This document shows, one piece after another, positions 49,650-57,712 of a stretch of 64,000 bases of DNA. The translations under genes were made by a program, and so were the position numbers. Source of the DNA: Cellvibrionaceae bacterium 1162T.S.0a.05 (GTDB lineage: Bacteria > Pseudomonadota > Gammaproteobacteria > Pseudomonadales > Cellvibrionaceae); the NCBI GenBank assembly GCA_000964245.1, contig LANB01000001.1, positions 2,570,392-2,634,391 on the forward strand. The letters are read 5' to 3'. Under the pieces are notes generated by a model. That model was not told the DNA's origin, searched no databases, and saw only the letters and a list, made by a program, of their open reading frames with translations. Position 1 is the stretch's first letter, and every line of letters begins with the position of its first letter.

Positions 49650-49677
49650 ACACTCGCTCAAAAAAATGAGCGAGTGT
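49650..49677 (+). other. Stem-loop between mannanase and TonB receptor genes
   Basis: An 11-bp perfect stem ACACTCGCTCA/TGAGCGAGTGT around an A6 loop. It is followed by an A-rich, not T-rich, stretch, so it is a poor terminator on either strand and is more likely an mRNA stabilising or processing element. Confidence 0.6.
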
Positions 49678-49709
49678 AAATAAAAAAGAATTTGAAACGG
49701 GATTTAAAC

Positions 49710-52700
49710 ATGAACAACGATTTAAAAAACTTTTCTTCAACAGGTTCACTCGCAGCAAAACGCAAGTTACTTGCAGCCAGCATTATTACGGCGACAACAA
49801 TAAGCTTGCAGGCGCATTCACAGGAAGCGAATAACGAAGACGAAAACAACCCACAGGCGATCAGTGAAGAAGTATTGGTTGTCGGTTATCGACAATCGAT
49901 TCAGCGTTCGATGGATATCAAACGCAATGCCAACTCGGTGGTGGATTCAATTACTGCAACCGATATCGGTAAATTGCCTGACTCAACCATCGCGGACTCC
50001 TTGCAGCGCATACCGGGCATTCAAATAACGCGTTCCGGTGGTGAAGGTGCAGTCGTCAATATCCGCGGTAATGGCAACATCGGCACAACCCTGAATGGCG
50101 AGCAGATGATTGCCGCGGGTTCCATTACAACAATCACACCGGATTTTGCCGATGTGCCGTCCACGATGGTGAGCGGCCTTGATGTTTATAAATCGGCTGA
50201 AGCAAAAAACCTGGTGTCCGGTTTGGGCGGCACAATTAATTTACGCACTAACCGCCCCTTCCTACTCGAAGAAGGTTTAACGGCTGTGGGGAGTGTCGAA
50301 GCGACTCACGGTTCATTGGGCGGCGAAATTGATCCAGCGATTTCCGGATTCATCGGCTGGAACAACGAAAATAAATTGGGCTTAATGCTCAACGTGTCCA
50401 AATCCAGCAGCTATCTGGCGGATTACAACAACGGTGCGCAAGGGGCTGAAACCGGGCAATACGGTGGCTGGTCGTTTAACGCTTCCGAGGCAAGCAGTTT
50501 TGTTGTCGACAATGTCGATATCAATGGTGACGGTGACACCAATGATGTGTTTTATGCATTTCAGGGCCATCAAGCGGGTAATCGTTTTATTGATCGCGAC
50601 CGCACCGGTGTTAACGGTTCAATTCAGTTTGCCATCAATGACAGTTTTGAATTAACTGCCGATGTGTTTTATACCGACCTGAAGGAATACCAGTATTTCG
50701 CGGGCTTTGTTGCCAGCCAGGGTTGGCAAAACGTCACCGGCTGGTTTGTACCTGATGCCAGCGGTTTAACGGAATATGAAAATATCAGTTTCCCTAATGG
50801 TGAACGCACGCTTAACGATGGCAATTATTACACGGTGCAATCCGCGCAATACCAGGCGCGAGCCATTAAAACGCACAACCAAACCTGGGCAATTGATAAG
50901 GAAGCCTTGAATACGAATGTGCAACTCGATTTCAATCTGGATGCCTTTAGCGGTTCACTACGTTGGGTTCACGGTGAAGGCACCAACGATATGTCACGCA
51001 GCGTTGTCGATGCGCATCTTGATTCAGGTTTACAACGCGGCGATCAATATCAAGCTGTTGGTGAAGATCCTATTTCAGCTAACCCCTGGGGATACGACGG
51101 CTTACCTGCGACCATGCCTAATGGCGATGCCATTGACCCCGCGCCGTACTACATGATTCCTGTGGGTGTTTCCTACGAGGGCGGCAAACAAAACTGGAGT
51201 TTACCCACATTGGAAGACGAACTGCTTGGCAGTAATCTCAATCGTTATTCCCTGAAATCAACAAATGTGTACGGCGAATACACCAATGCCGATCTGGATG
51301 CGCTGCGTGCAGATGTGAATTGGGATATCGCCAACGGTGATTTACAGTCACTGGATTTTGGTGTGCGTGTCGGCCGGCGTGAAGTGAACAAGCAAGGTTG
51401 GTACGGTGGCGTTGCGCGCACAAACCAATACGGCGATGCCTTTCTTGCGCGTTGGAAAGATACCGCCACTCGCGCCCCTTATCGCTCGGGCGAAACACCT
51501 CCGGGAGGCGTAGCGGAATCCTACATTGATCCGATTTCCTTTACCGAACTGAATGAACTCGGAATGATTACTTCAATCAGTGATTTCCATGGCACCAGTG
51601 GTTTGGGCACGCTGTACTTTATCGACCCGGAAGCAATGAATGATCCGCTCGCCTGGCACGAACAAATGTATGGCACCAATGTCACCGCACCGGACGCCGC
51701 CAATGTGTATGAAGTGCAGGAAGATACGCAATCTGCCTATGCGCAATTAAATCTGGAAGGTGAGCTTGGGCAATTCGCTTATCGAGGAAATATCGGTTTT
51801 CGTTTTATTGAAACCGAATTCAATGTTAAACAAAGTGAAGCACTCCAGGGTGAAGTTGCCGATTTTAATGGTCAGGAATTTTTACTCGGGCCGGGTATGG
51901 TTGCACCGGTAGGTAACATTGTTGAGACCACCAATAAATACAGTGATTTTTTGCCCAGTTTAAACTTCGCGCTTGAATTAAACGACGATCAACTTATTCG
52001 CCTGGCTTACGCCGATACGGTATCCACACATAACACTGATATGTTAGGAGGTGGTCTTACAGTGAATCGCGTTTCCAACTGTGGTCTCCAGGTGAACGGC
52101 GCAGCGGTATTCTGTGCAACAGGTGGTGGCCAGGAAGGTAACCCGGAGTTGGAACCGAATCGCAATACCAATGTTGACCTCTCCTACGAATGGTACTTCA
52201 GTGAGTCCAGTATGTTTAACCTGGGTTTGTTCTGGGTGCAATCCAACACTGGTTTCGAATCTGTTGTCGTGCAGCGCGATGATATTACCGATAGCGATGG
52301 TGTGGTTCGAGGCTATGACCTGGATACCGGTGAATTTCTGGGTTATGTCGAAATCCAGACCACAGTCACGACCGAGGAGTCATCGGATACCTACGGCATG
52401 GAGCTGGGCTATCGTCAGTCCTTCGACTTTCTCGATGGCATCTGGAGTGGGTTTGGTTTGGACGCTAACTACACGTATTCCCCCAGTGATGGTTCAGCAC
52501 ACGACTACTATGGCAATGAAGACCCCGCAGGCGGTAACTCCAAACATCAGACCAACCTTGCACTCTGGTACGAAGATGATCGTTGGCAAGCACGTATCGC
52601 CCATAATTTTCGTAGTGAAATGTACGTAAGTCGCAAACTGGAGGGGGACTATCACTTTGGTTATTGGGTGGCGCCGACAAATTACATCGATGCCTCTGTC

Positions 52701-52853
52701 AGCTATGACCTGAATGACTGGAGCAAAGTCTCCCTGCAAGTCACGAACCTGACCGAAGAGTATATTGAAGCTTACCACCAGTGGGAAAGCCATATCGACG
52801 GGCGTTTCTACAACGAACGCCGCATGACGCTGGGGTACCAGGCTCGCTTTTAA
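49710..52853 (+). CDS. TonB-dependent receptor, likely for manno-oligosaccharides
   Basis: A 1047-residue outer membrane receptor of the Xanthomonas/Caulobacter type. It has a long signal peptide (about 1-38, ending AHS), a TonB-box region EEVLVVGYRQSIQRSM, the plug (DIGKLPDSTIADSLQRIPGI, VNIRGNG) and a barrel ending YNERRMTLGYQARF, with a terminal aromatic. There is no STN domain, in contrast to the receptor at 12738. ATG 49710 is preferred over a TTG at 49692. The substrate is inferred from the adjacent GH26 gene, 94 bp upstream on the same strand and under the same twin operators. Confidence 0.92.
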   Translation: MNNDLKNFSSTGSLAAKRKLLAASIITATTISLQAHSQEANNEDENNPQAISEEVLVVGYRQSIQRSMDIKRNANSVVDSITATDIGKLPDSTIADSLQRIPGIQITRSGGEGAVVNIRGNGNIGTTLNGEQMIAAGSITTITPDFADVPSTMVSGLDVYKSAEAKNLVSGLGGTINLRTNRPFLLEEGLTAVGSVEATHGSLGGEIDPAISGFIGWNNENKLGLMLNVSKSSSYLADYNNGAQGAETGQYGGWSFNASEASSFVVDNVDINGDGDTNDVFYAFQGHQAGNRFIDRDRTGVNGSIQFAINDSFELTADVFYTDLKEYQYFAGFVASQGWQNVTGWFVPDASGLTEYENISFPNGERTLNDGNYYTVQSAQYQARAIKTHNQTWAIDKEALNTNVQLDFNLDAFSGSLRWVHGEGTNDMSRSVVDAHLDSGLQRGDQYQAVGEDPISANPWGYDGLPATMPNGDAIDPAPYYMIPVGVSYEGGKQNWSLPTLEDELLGSNLNRYSLKSTNVYGEYTNADLDALRADVNWDIANGDLQSLDFGVRVGRREVNKQGWYGGVARTNQYGDAFLARWKDTATRAPYRSGETPPGGVAESYIDPISFTELNELGMITSISDFHGTSGLGTLYFIDPEAMNDPLAWHEQMYGTNVTAPDAANVYEVQEDTQSAYAQLNLEGELGQFAYRGNIGFRFIETEFNVKQSEALQGEVADFNGQEFLLGPGMVAPVGNIVETTNKYSDFLPSLNFALELNDDQLIRLAYADTVSTHNTDMLGGGLTVNRVSNCGLQVNGAAVFCATGGGQEGNPELEPNRNTNVDLSYEWYFSESSMFNLGLFWVQSNTGFESVVVQRDDITDSDGVVRGYDLDTGEFLGYVEIQTTVTTEESSDTYGMELGYRQSFDFLDGIWSGFGLDANYTYSPSDGSAHDYYGNEDPAGGNSKHQTNLALWYEDDRWQARIAHNFRSEMYVSRKLEGDYHFGYWVAPTNYIDASVSYDLNDWSKVSLQVTNLTEEYIEAYHQWESHIDGRFYNERRMTLGYQARF

Positions 52854-52920
52854 AACAACTCAATGGGTGGTAGAGATAGCCACCCACTTCTCCTTCCTCG
52901 TCTCGTTCTCGACGTTTCTC

Positions 52921-52948
52921 GCCCACTTTTTAAGGTGGGCATTTTTTT
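52921..52948 (+). terminator. Intrinsic terminator after mannan TonB receptor
   Basis: Stem GCCCAC/GTGGGC (52921-52926 and 52935-52940) with an eight-base loop and, after one A, seven T. A weaker stem TGGGTGG/CCACCCA lies just upstream at 52864-52886 without a T run; the two could pair with each other. Confidence 0.85.
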
Positions 52949-53043
52949 AATTTGTATTCCTTGTCAACCGAATCCGAACTGCTGCGTTAATACAGTCAAG
53001 ACGCGTTGAAATTGCTCAGATGAACGAATATCAGGAGAAACCC

Positions 53044-54870
53044 ATGTTTCGCTTATTACCATACCTCTTGTTTTTGGGAGTGCTCGCTGCGTGTGGTGGC
53101 GGTAATTCGACCTCCCAGGTAAATGATGATCAAGGCGTTGATGAAACGCCCGGCGCCGAAAAAGCTGAATTACTCATTAGTTTGACCGACGCAGAAGGCG
53201 ATTTTGTTTCCTATGAAGTCGATGTTAATTATTTGCATTTTGTGCGTGCGGATGGCACGGAGGTTTCTGTGCTACCACAGAAAGTACGAATGGATTTCGC
53301 GGAGTATATTGATCTTGGTGAGGTGCTTGCGCGTGCGTCTTTGCCGCCTGGGCGCTACCAGTCTGTCGCACTGGGTCTTGATTACAGTGAGGCGGCTATT
53401 TTAGTTCAGTCGGAAGCCGGTGAAACGCTTCCTGCTCTCGCAGTAGACAGTGAGGGGGTGCCGCTCGAGGAAATTGAAGTCGGTCTTCAATTTGGTGACA
53501 GTGAAGGGTTTGTTGTACTGGCTCGCCAGTTTTTAAATCTCGAGCTGGATTTCGACCTTGATGCATCGCACAGTATTGTGATTCAGAGCGAACAGGCAAT
53601 CGTGGAAGTGAACCCGGTACTGCTTGTCGATACGCAACTTGCTGAACCGAAAACCTTGCGTGTGCGTGGCTTGCTTACCGGTGTCGACGAGAGTGAGTTT
53701 TTGTTCACTGTTGCTGTGCGCCCTTTACGTGTCTTTGAGGGTCAGTTCGGTGAATTAGCGGTACTCGCCAATGAAAATACGCATTTTGAAATTGATGGTG
53801 AAATTTATGCAATCAATGAGGCGTTCAATGTTTTGCAATCCATGTCGGCATCGACGCCGCTGGTGACTTTCGGTTCCTGGGATCGATCACAGCAGCAATT
53901 TTCTGCCGAAGTCGTGCTCGCAGGCAGCAGTGTTGCCTGGTCGAACCATGATGTATTGCGTGGTGTCGTGCTGGCGAGGACGGAAAATACCCTGACAATG
54001 CGCGCGTCACTTTTACAGGCGGGCCAGTCAAAAGCCGAGTTTTTTGACGCACTTGACTTGCAGGTTTCCGAATTCACTCGCATATTTAAATGGCGTGCAG
54101 GCGAAGTCGATATCCATGCTTTATCTGTTGGCAGTACCTTGCGTGCTATTGGCGCCTGGGACGAAGAGAGCGGGGTATTTAACACCGAAAATGGCTTGGT
54201 GCGTATTGGTTTTAGCAGCTTGAGTGGTATCGTCAACACGGTGAGCCCTTTGAGTGTGGAATTGCACATGCTTTCAGCTCAGCGACCGCAGAGCTTTGAT
54301 TTTAGTGGCACAGGTAGCAGCGAAGAAACAGATGCAGATCCACTGGCTTACGAGCTTGCAACGGGTAATTTGGCCCTAAACAATGTGCAAGTGGGTGATA
54401 TTGTTCGTGCGACTGGCTGGATCGCGGATTTTGGTGCAGCACCTGAAGATTTTCTTGCGCAAAGCTTACGAGACTATTCGGCATTGCCTGCACACTTTGT
54501 TTTGGCTTACCCTGAAGCGGGTGTTGAGTCCGGTATAAGCGCGGTAACGGAAGAAGGGTTTCTTTTTGGCCTGGAAGAGTCTGCATTGAAGCATGTTATA
54601 CGCATAGCAGGTATTCCCCTGGATTTGTTCGAACTTGAAATGATGCCCTGGTTACACATCACCGATGAAAGAGGTGTATTTGCATTGCAGCTGGACAATC
54701 AGATAACAGTAAGCAGTGATTACACTCAGTTTGTGAGCCAGTTGAACGAGGCGCTGGACGTTGGCTATCGATTACAGCGTGTTGATGCGCATGGGCTTTG
54801 GCAAAATACACTGCAGTCGTTTGAATCAAGGAGATTCAGGGTTCGCCTGGTGTCGCCGTCAATGAATTAG
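53044..54870 (+). CDS. DUF4382-type lipoprotein
   Basis: A 608-residue predicted lipoprotein: signal peptide MFRLLPYLLFLGVLAACGGG with the lipobox LAAC. The N-terminal third (about 40-190) has the DUF4382 pattern, a beta-rich domain opening AELLISLTDAEGDFVSYEVD with a conserved YLHF strand and RYQSVALGLDYSEA. The remaining two thirds contain repeated beta-rich segments similar to DUF5666-type OB folds (for example VRGLLTGVDESEFLF and LRGVVLARTENTLTMRA). AGGAGAAACCC precedes ATG 53044. It follows the receptor's terminator by about 95 bp, so it may be separately transcribed. Function unknown; a surface or metal/ligand-binding role is only a guess. Confidence 0.78.
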   Translation: MFRLLPYLLFLGVLAACGGGNSTSQVNDDQGVDETPGAEKAELLISLTDAEGDFVSYEVDVNYLHFVRADGTEVSVLPQKVRMDFAEYIDLGEVLARASLPPGRYQSVALGLDYSEAAILVQSEAGETLPALAVDSEGVPLEEIEVGLQFGDSEGFVVLARQFLNLELDFDLDASHSIVIQSEQAIVEVNPVLLVDTQLAEPKTLRVRGLLTGVDESEFLFTVAVRPLRVFEGQFGELAVLANENTHFEIDGEIYAINEAFNVLQSMSASTPLVTFGSWDRSQQQFSAEVVLAGSSVAWSNHDVLRGVVLARTENTLTMRASLLQAGQSKAEFFDALDLQVSEFTRIFKWRAGEVDIHALSVGSTLRAIGAWDEESGVFNTENGLVRIGFSSLSGIVNTVSPLSVELHMLSAQRPQSFDFSGTGSSEETDADPLAYELATGNLALNNVQVGDIVRATGWIADFGAAPEDFLAQSLRDYSALPAHFVLAYPEAGVESGISAVTEEGFLFGLEESALKHVIRIAGIPLDLFELEMMPWLHITDERGVFALQLDNQITVSSDYTQFVSQLNEALDVGYRLQRVDAHGLWQNTLQSFESRRFRVRLVSPSMN

Positions 54871-54920
54871 GGAAGAGGTTCTCTCAGCGCCATCGCGAGA
54901 TACGCTGTGAGAGCTTTATA

Positions 54921-54990
54921 GAGTGCAAAAGAGAGCGCAAAAAAGAGTGCAAAAGAGATCGCAAATGAGATCGCAAAAGAGAGTACAAAA
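54921..54990 (+). repeat. Six-copy degenerate tandem repeat upstream of the DUF3106 operon
   Basis: Six units of 10-14 bp in a row, consensus GAGA-TCGCAAAA (units begin at 54921, 54931, 54945, 54955, 54967 and 54979). The array ends 30 bp before the first gene of the operon. It is preceded by a bulged hairpin (54881-54889 with 54903-54913). No spacers exist, so this is not a CRISPR array. Confidence 0.75.
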
Positions 54991-55020
54991 CAATTTTTAT
55001 GAATAATCACCTGTTAAAAA

Positions 55021-55377
55021 ATGTCGACCATTAGAGTGAAGAAGCTTAAGCGCGACCTTGTTAAAAAACCTGCTGGTTTCTTTCGGCTAAGCTGGGTTTT
55101 GGCTTTGTTAGTCGGAAGTGGCTACGCGGCAGAGAGCGAAGCACCGAGTCTGGAGTTCCTGGAGTTTCTTATTGAGTTTGATGATGTTGAAGACAAGGAT
55201 TTTGATGTGCTGGTCTTTCATGCGATTGAGGATGCAGGCTCAAATAAAAACCATCGGGTGAATGATTCGAATGTTGACAAGGTACGTGTTGACGCAGTGC
55301 GAGTTAAGAAGGCAAATATTGAACAGCAACCTATTGAGAAAGCAAAAGATCCAAGTGAGGCGAAAAATGAAAAGTAA
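55021..55377 (+). CDS. Small acidic exported or membrane-anchored protein
   Basis: A 118-residue protein with a basic N-terminus and one hydrophobic segment (about 20-37, WVLALLVGSGYAAE) that is a signal peptide or anchor. The next part is acidic with the pattern LEFLEFLIEFDDVEDKDFDV; I recall similar small proteins with a LEFL-GEF type motif beside DUF3106 and ECF sigma genes in other proteobacteria. The C-terminal third is charged and probably disordered. The ribosome site is weak. It overlaps the next gene by eleven bases, which points to a shared transcript. Function unknown. Confidence 0.65.
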   Translation: MSTIRVKKLKRDLVKKPAGFFRLSWVLALLVGSGYAAESEAPSLEFLEFLIEFDDVEDKDFDVLVFHAIEDAGSNKNHRVNDSNVDKVRVDAVRVKKANIEQQPIEKAKDPSEAKNEK

Positions 55378-55855
55378 TCTTACTCTACGAGATGCGTCGA
55401 TTCATCGTCATTTCATATTGATGCTGGTTTCGATCTTGTGTTTCTCACTGCCGCTTGAGGCTCAAGAATGGGAAGCGCTGGATGAGGAGCAGCAAGCTGT
55501 TTTGGCCGCTGTTAAGGAACGGTGGCCTGATTTACCAGAAGAGAAGAAGGCCCGTTTACGCAAGGTTGCGGAGCGTTGGAAAAGTATGACACCGGAACAA
55601 CAAGGACGCGCGCGTGAGCGTTTTCAAAAATGGCGCGAACTGGAGCCAGAACAGCGAGCAGCTTTGCGTGAACGTGTACGAAAATTTCGCGAACTCCCGG
55701 AAGAGGATCGGCAACGAATTCGCCGTCAGTTTCAACGCTTTCAATCTCTACCGGAAAGTAGAAAAAAAGTCTTGCGCGAACGTTGGCAAAATATGAGTGA
55801 CGAACAAAGGCAGCGGGTGCGAGAACGGGCAAAGGCACGCAGAAGTAGAGAGTAG
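55367..55855 (+). CDS. DUF3106-type periplasmic protein
   Basis: A 162-residue secreted protein with a Sec signal (1-32, ending LEA). The mature part is built of seven short helical repeats of about 15-20 residues, each opening with L/M-[PTES]-E/D-E-[QR] (LDEEQQ, LPEEKK, MTPEQQ, LEPEQR, LPEEDR, LPESRK, MSDEQR) and rich in Arg and Trp/Phe. This is the DUF3106 pattern, which resembles Spy/CpxP-like periplasmic stress proteins in spirit, but homology was not tested. GAGG lies six bases before the ATG at 55367; the start is inside the preceding gene. The sigma factor gene two positions downstream suggests envelope stress control. Confidence 0.85.
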   Translation: MKSNLTLRDASIHRHFILMLVSILCFSLPLEAQEWEALDEEQQAVLAAVKERWPDLPEEKKARLRKVAERWKSMTPEQQGRARERFQKWRELEPEQRAALRERVRKFRELPEEDRQRIRRQFQRFQSLPESRKKVLRERWQNMSDEQRQRVRERAKARRSRE

Positions 55856-55857
55856 TT

Positions 55858-56730
55858 ATGTCCGGGACCTATTTGTTTAGGTGTTTTCTTTGTTTGCCAG
55901 CCTTGGCGCTGACTTTTTCTTCTTCCTATGCGCTTGAAGACGATGAATGGTTGGGTGCGAGTTACCGCCCTTTTCTTCTTTCCTTGAATTATTTTAAGGA
56001 TGGGGATGAGCAAATGTGGCGCACTGATTTTAGTGCAGGGCTGGCAAATTTTAGTGAGCTGAGTTTTTTCTATAGTGATTACGCAGAAATTAATGATAAT
56101 GCGGGTTTTTCAGCCTGGCGCGCAGCCTGGAGTAGCGACCCCTATGCCAATTGGGGAGGTGGCCTGGCTTACAGTTTTCGCGGCAGTCGCAATAATATTG
56201 AAATCGATGAATTGCAACTTTCCGCTTTTCATTATTTTGACAAAATTAAATTGCGCTTGCAGTACAAGCAAGCGGATATTGCCGTATTTACACGCGATCG
56301 AGTGATTCGGAATTTTGATTTTCCAGAAAGTGCGGAACTTAAACGCAATACTTTCGCATTAGACCTTTCGCGCTCATACAGCGACTGGGGCTGGCAATTT
56401 CAGGCAGCCGTGCTGGATTATGATAAAGATGTTGCCCGCGCATTGAATTCACGTTTATTTTTGCGCGCGTTTGATGAGCTGGTGTTGAGCCAGCTGTTGG
56501 GTTTGAGTGAGTGGCAATGGTCCGCTGCGTTAAATCGTAGGTTCGGGAAAACGGGTTTAACAGTTGGCTTTCAACAGGCTCAGCAAGTTGTCGATGCCAG
56601 CAAACAAAATGTAGTGGATGTTTCGTTGAGCTATGCGTTTAGTGAGGGCTTCTCTACCGAGCTGGGATTGTGGTATGAGTTCGAGGACCGGCAAACGCCT
56701 GTGAATCTTGGCTTGGTCTGGCAGTGGTAG
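55858..56730 (+). CDS. Predicted outer membrane beta-barrel protein
   Basis: A 290-residue protein with a signal peptide (about 1-25, ending SYA). The mature chain shows many short alternating hydrophobic strands (for example MWRTDFSAGLANFSELSFFY, WGGGLAYSFRG, TFALDLSRSYSDWGWQF) and ends VNLGLVWQW with a terminal aromatic, the usual barrel assembly signal. About twelve strands are plausible by eye. It starts two bases after the DUF3106 stop. I do not recognise the family. With the downstream sigma factor it could be a regulated envelope component. Confidence 0.7.
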   Translation: MSGTYLFRCFLCLPALALTFSSSYALEDDEWLGASYRPFLLSLNYFKDGDEQMWRTDFSAGLANFSELSFFYSDYAEINDNAGFSAWRAAWSSDPYANWGGGLAYSFRGSRNNIEIDELQLSAFHYFDKIKLRLQYKQADIAVFTRDRVIRNFDFPESAELKRNTFALDLSRSYSDWGWQFQAAVLDYDKDVARALNSRLFLRAFDELVLSQLLGLSEWQWSAALNRRFGKTGLTVGFQQAQQVVDASKQNVVDVSLSYAFSEGFSTELGLWYEFEDRQTPVNLGLVWQW

Positions 56731-56736
56731 AGTGTT

Positions 56737-57300
56737 ATGTCTACTGTCCGCCAACAACTCAACACTTTTTTTATTTCGATTCAGGCAAAGGCTTTTCGCC
56801 AGGCCGAGTTTGCAACCGGCAACCGCGATGATGCACTCGATCTTGTGCAGGACAGTATGATGAGCCTGGCTACGCGCTATGCAGATCAACCAGAAAACTG
56901 GCCGCGACTTTTTCAGCGGATCTTGCAAAATGCCATCCTCGATTGGCATCGACGAAAGAAAGTACGCTCGATTCTTTGGTGGTTTCAGGGCGAGGATAAG
57001 TCCGGTAAGGCGCGGCAGGAGGACGAGAAGGAATGCATGGATATCGAGGACAAGCGGCAACTTTCACCTGAAGAAACGAATTCGAAACAACAGCAGTTGG
57101 CACACTTGTATGCTGCAATTAAAACCTTGCCTCTCCGACAGCAGCAGGCGTTTATTTTACGCGCGTGGTGGGAGTACGACACTCGTGAGAGTGCCCTCGC
57201 AATGCGTTGCAGTGAGGGCAGCGTGAAAACACATTATTCACGTGCAGTAAAAAAACTGGCGGAGTTGTTAAAAGATGAGACATTGGTAAATGCGCTCTAA
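56737..57300 (+). CDS. ECF sigma factor
   Basis: A 187-residue sigma factor. Region 2 shows GNRDDALDLVQDSMMSLATR and a WPRLFQRILQNAILDWHRRK core; region 4 shows PLRQQQAFILRAWWEYDTRE and the recognition helix CSEGSVKTHYSRAVKKL. It is of the kind found with DUF3619-like anti-sigma proteins and DUF3106 proteins rather than FecR. It starts six bases after the barrel gene and is followed by a small membrane protein likely to restrain it. Region 2 to 4 linker contains a charged insert (about 75-105). Confidence 0.9.
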   Translation: MSTVRQQLNTFFISIQAKAFRQAEFATGNRDDALDLVQDSMMSLATRYADQPENWPRLFQRILQNAILDWHRRKKVRSILWWFQGEDKSGKARQEDEKECMDIEDKRQLSPEETNSKQQQLAHLYAAIKTLPLRQQQAFILRAWWEYDTRESALAMRCSEGSVKTHYSRAVKKLAELLKDETLVNAL

Positions 57301-57356
57301 TTTGCAGTGAAGAAAGGCACGTTTGGTAAGTGATATATTGAACAGGTTAATGAATC

Positions 57357-57707
57357 ATGGCTAATGACGCAGAGCGCACGCTCTTGAACAATACTCGTAA
57401 GCTGGCTGACGAACCACTGGATGCGGCAACACTTGAGGCTCTCGCCGAGGCGCGGAACAAGGCCCTGAATGCGCTCCCGGAAAAAACACCAGCCAGAACT
57501 TTTTCCTGGAGTTATGGCTTTGCAGCGGCAAGTCTTGTATTGGTGCTAGGTTTTTTTGTATTTATTCTCAACCCGGACACGCCTGAGGAAAATTCCGAAT
57601 GGGTTGCAGATATGGAGTTTCTGTTTGATGAAGAATCGATATTATTGGAAGACGATCCGGAGTTTTATCTGTGGATAGAAGAGCAGGGCGATGATGCCCT
57701 GCTTTAA
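57357..57707 (+). CDS. Small single-helix membrane protein, probable anti-sigma factor (DUF3619-like)
   Basis: A 116-residue protein with a cytoplasmic helical N-terminus (ERTLLNNTRKLADEPLDAAT, then LEALAEARNKALNAL), one membrane helix at about 50-70 (YGFAAASLVLVLGFFVFIL) and an acidic outside tail ending EDDPEFYLWIEEQGDDALL. The layout fits small anti-sigma proteins paired with this sigma class. It follows the sigma gene by 56 bp. Its stop lies five bases from the stop of the convergent DUF3300 gene. The assignment rests on position and topology. Confidence 0.65.
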   Translation: MANDAERTLLNNTRKLADEPLDAATLEALAEARNKALNALPEKTPARTFSWSYGFAAASLVLVLGFFVFILNPDTPEENSEWVADMEFLFDEESILLEDDPEFYLWIEEQGDDALL

Positions 57708-57712
57708 CAGAT

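Noticed and set aside
54921-54990. CRISPR array
   Set aside because: Units are 10-14 bp and abut each other with no spacers; no cas genes are present.
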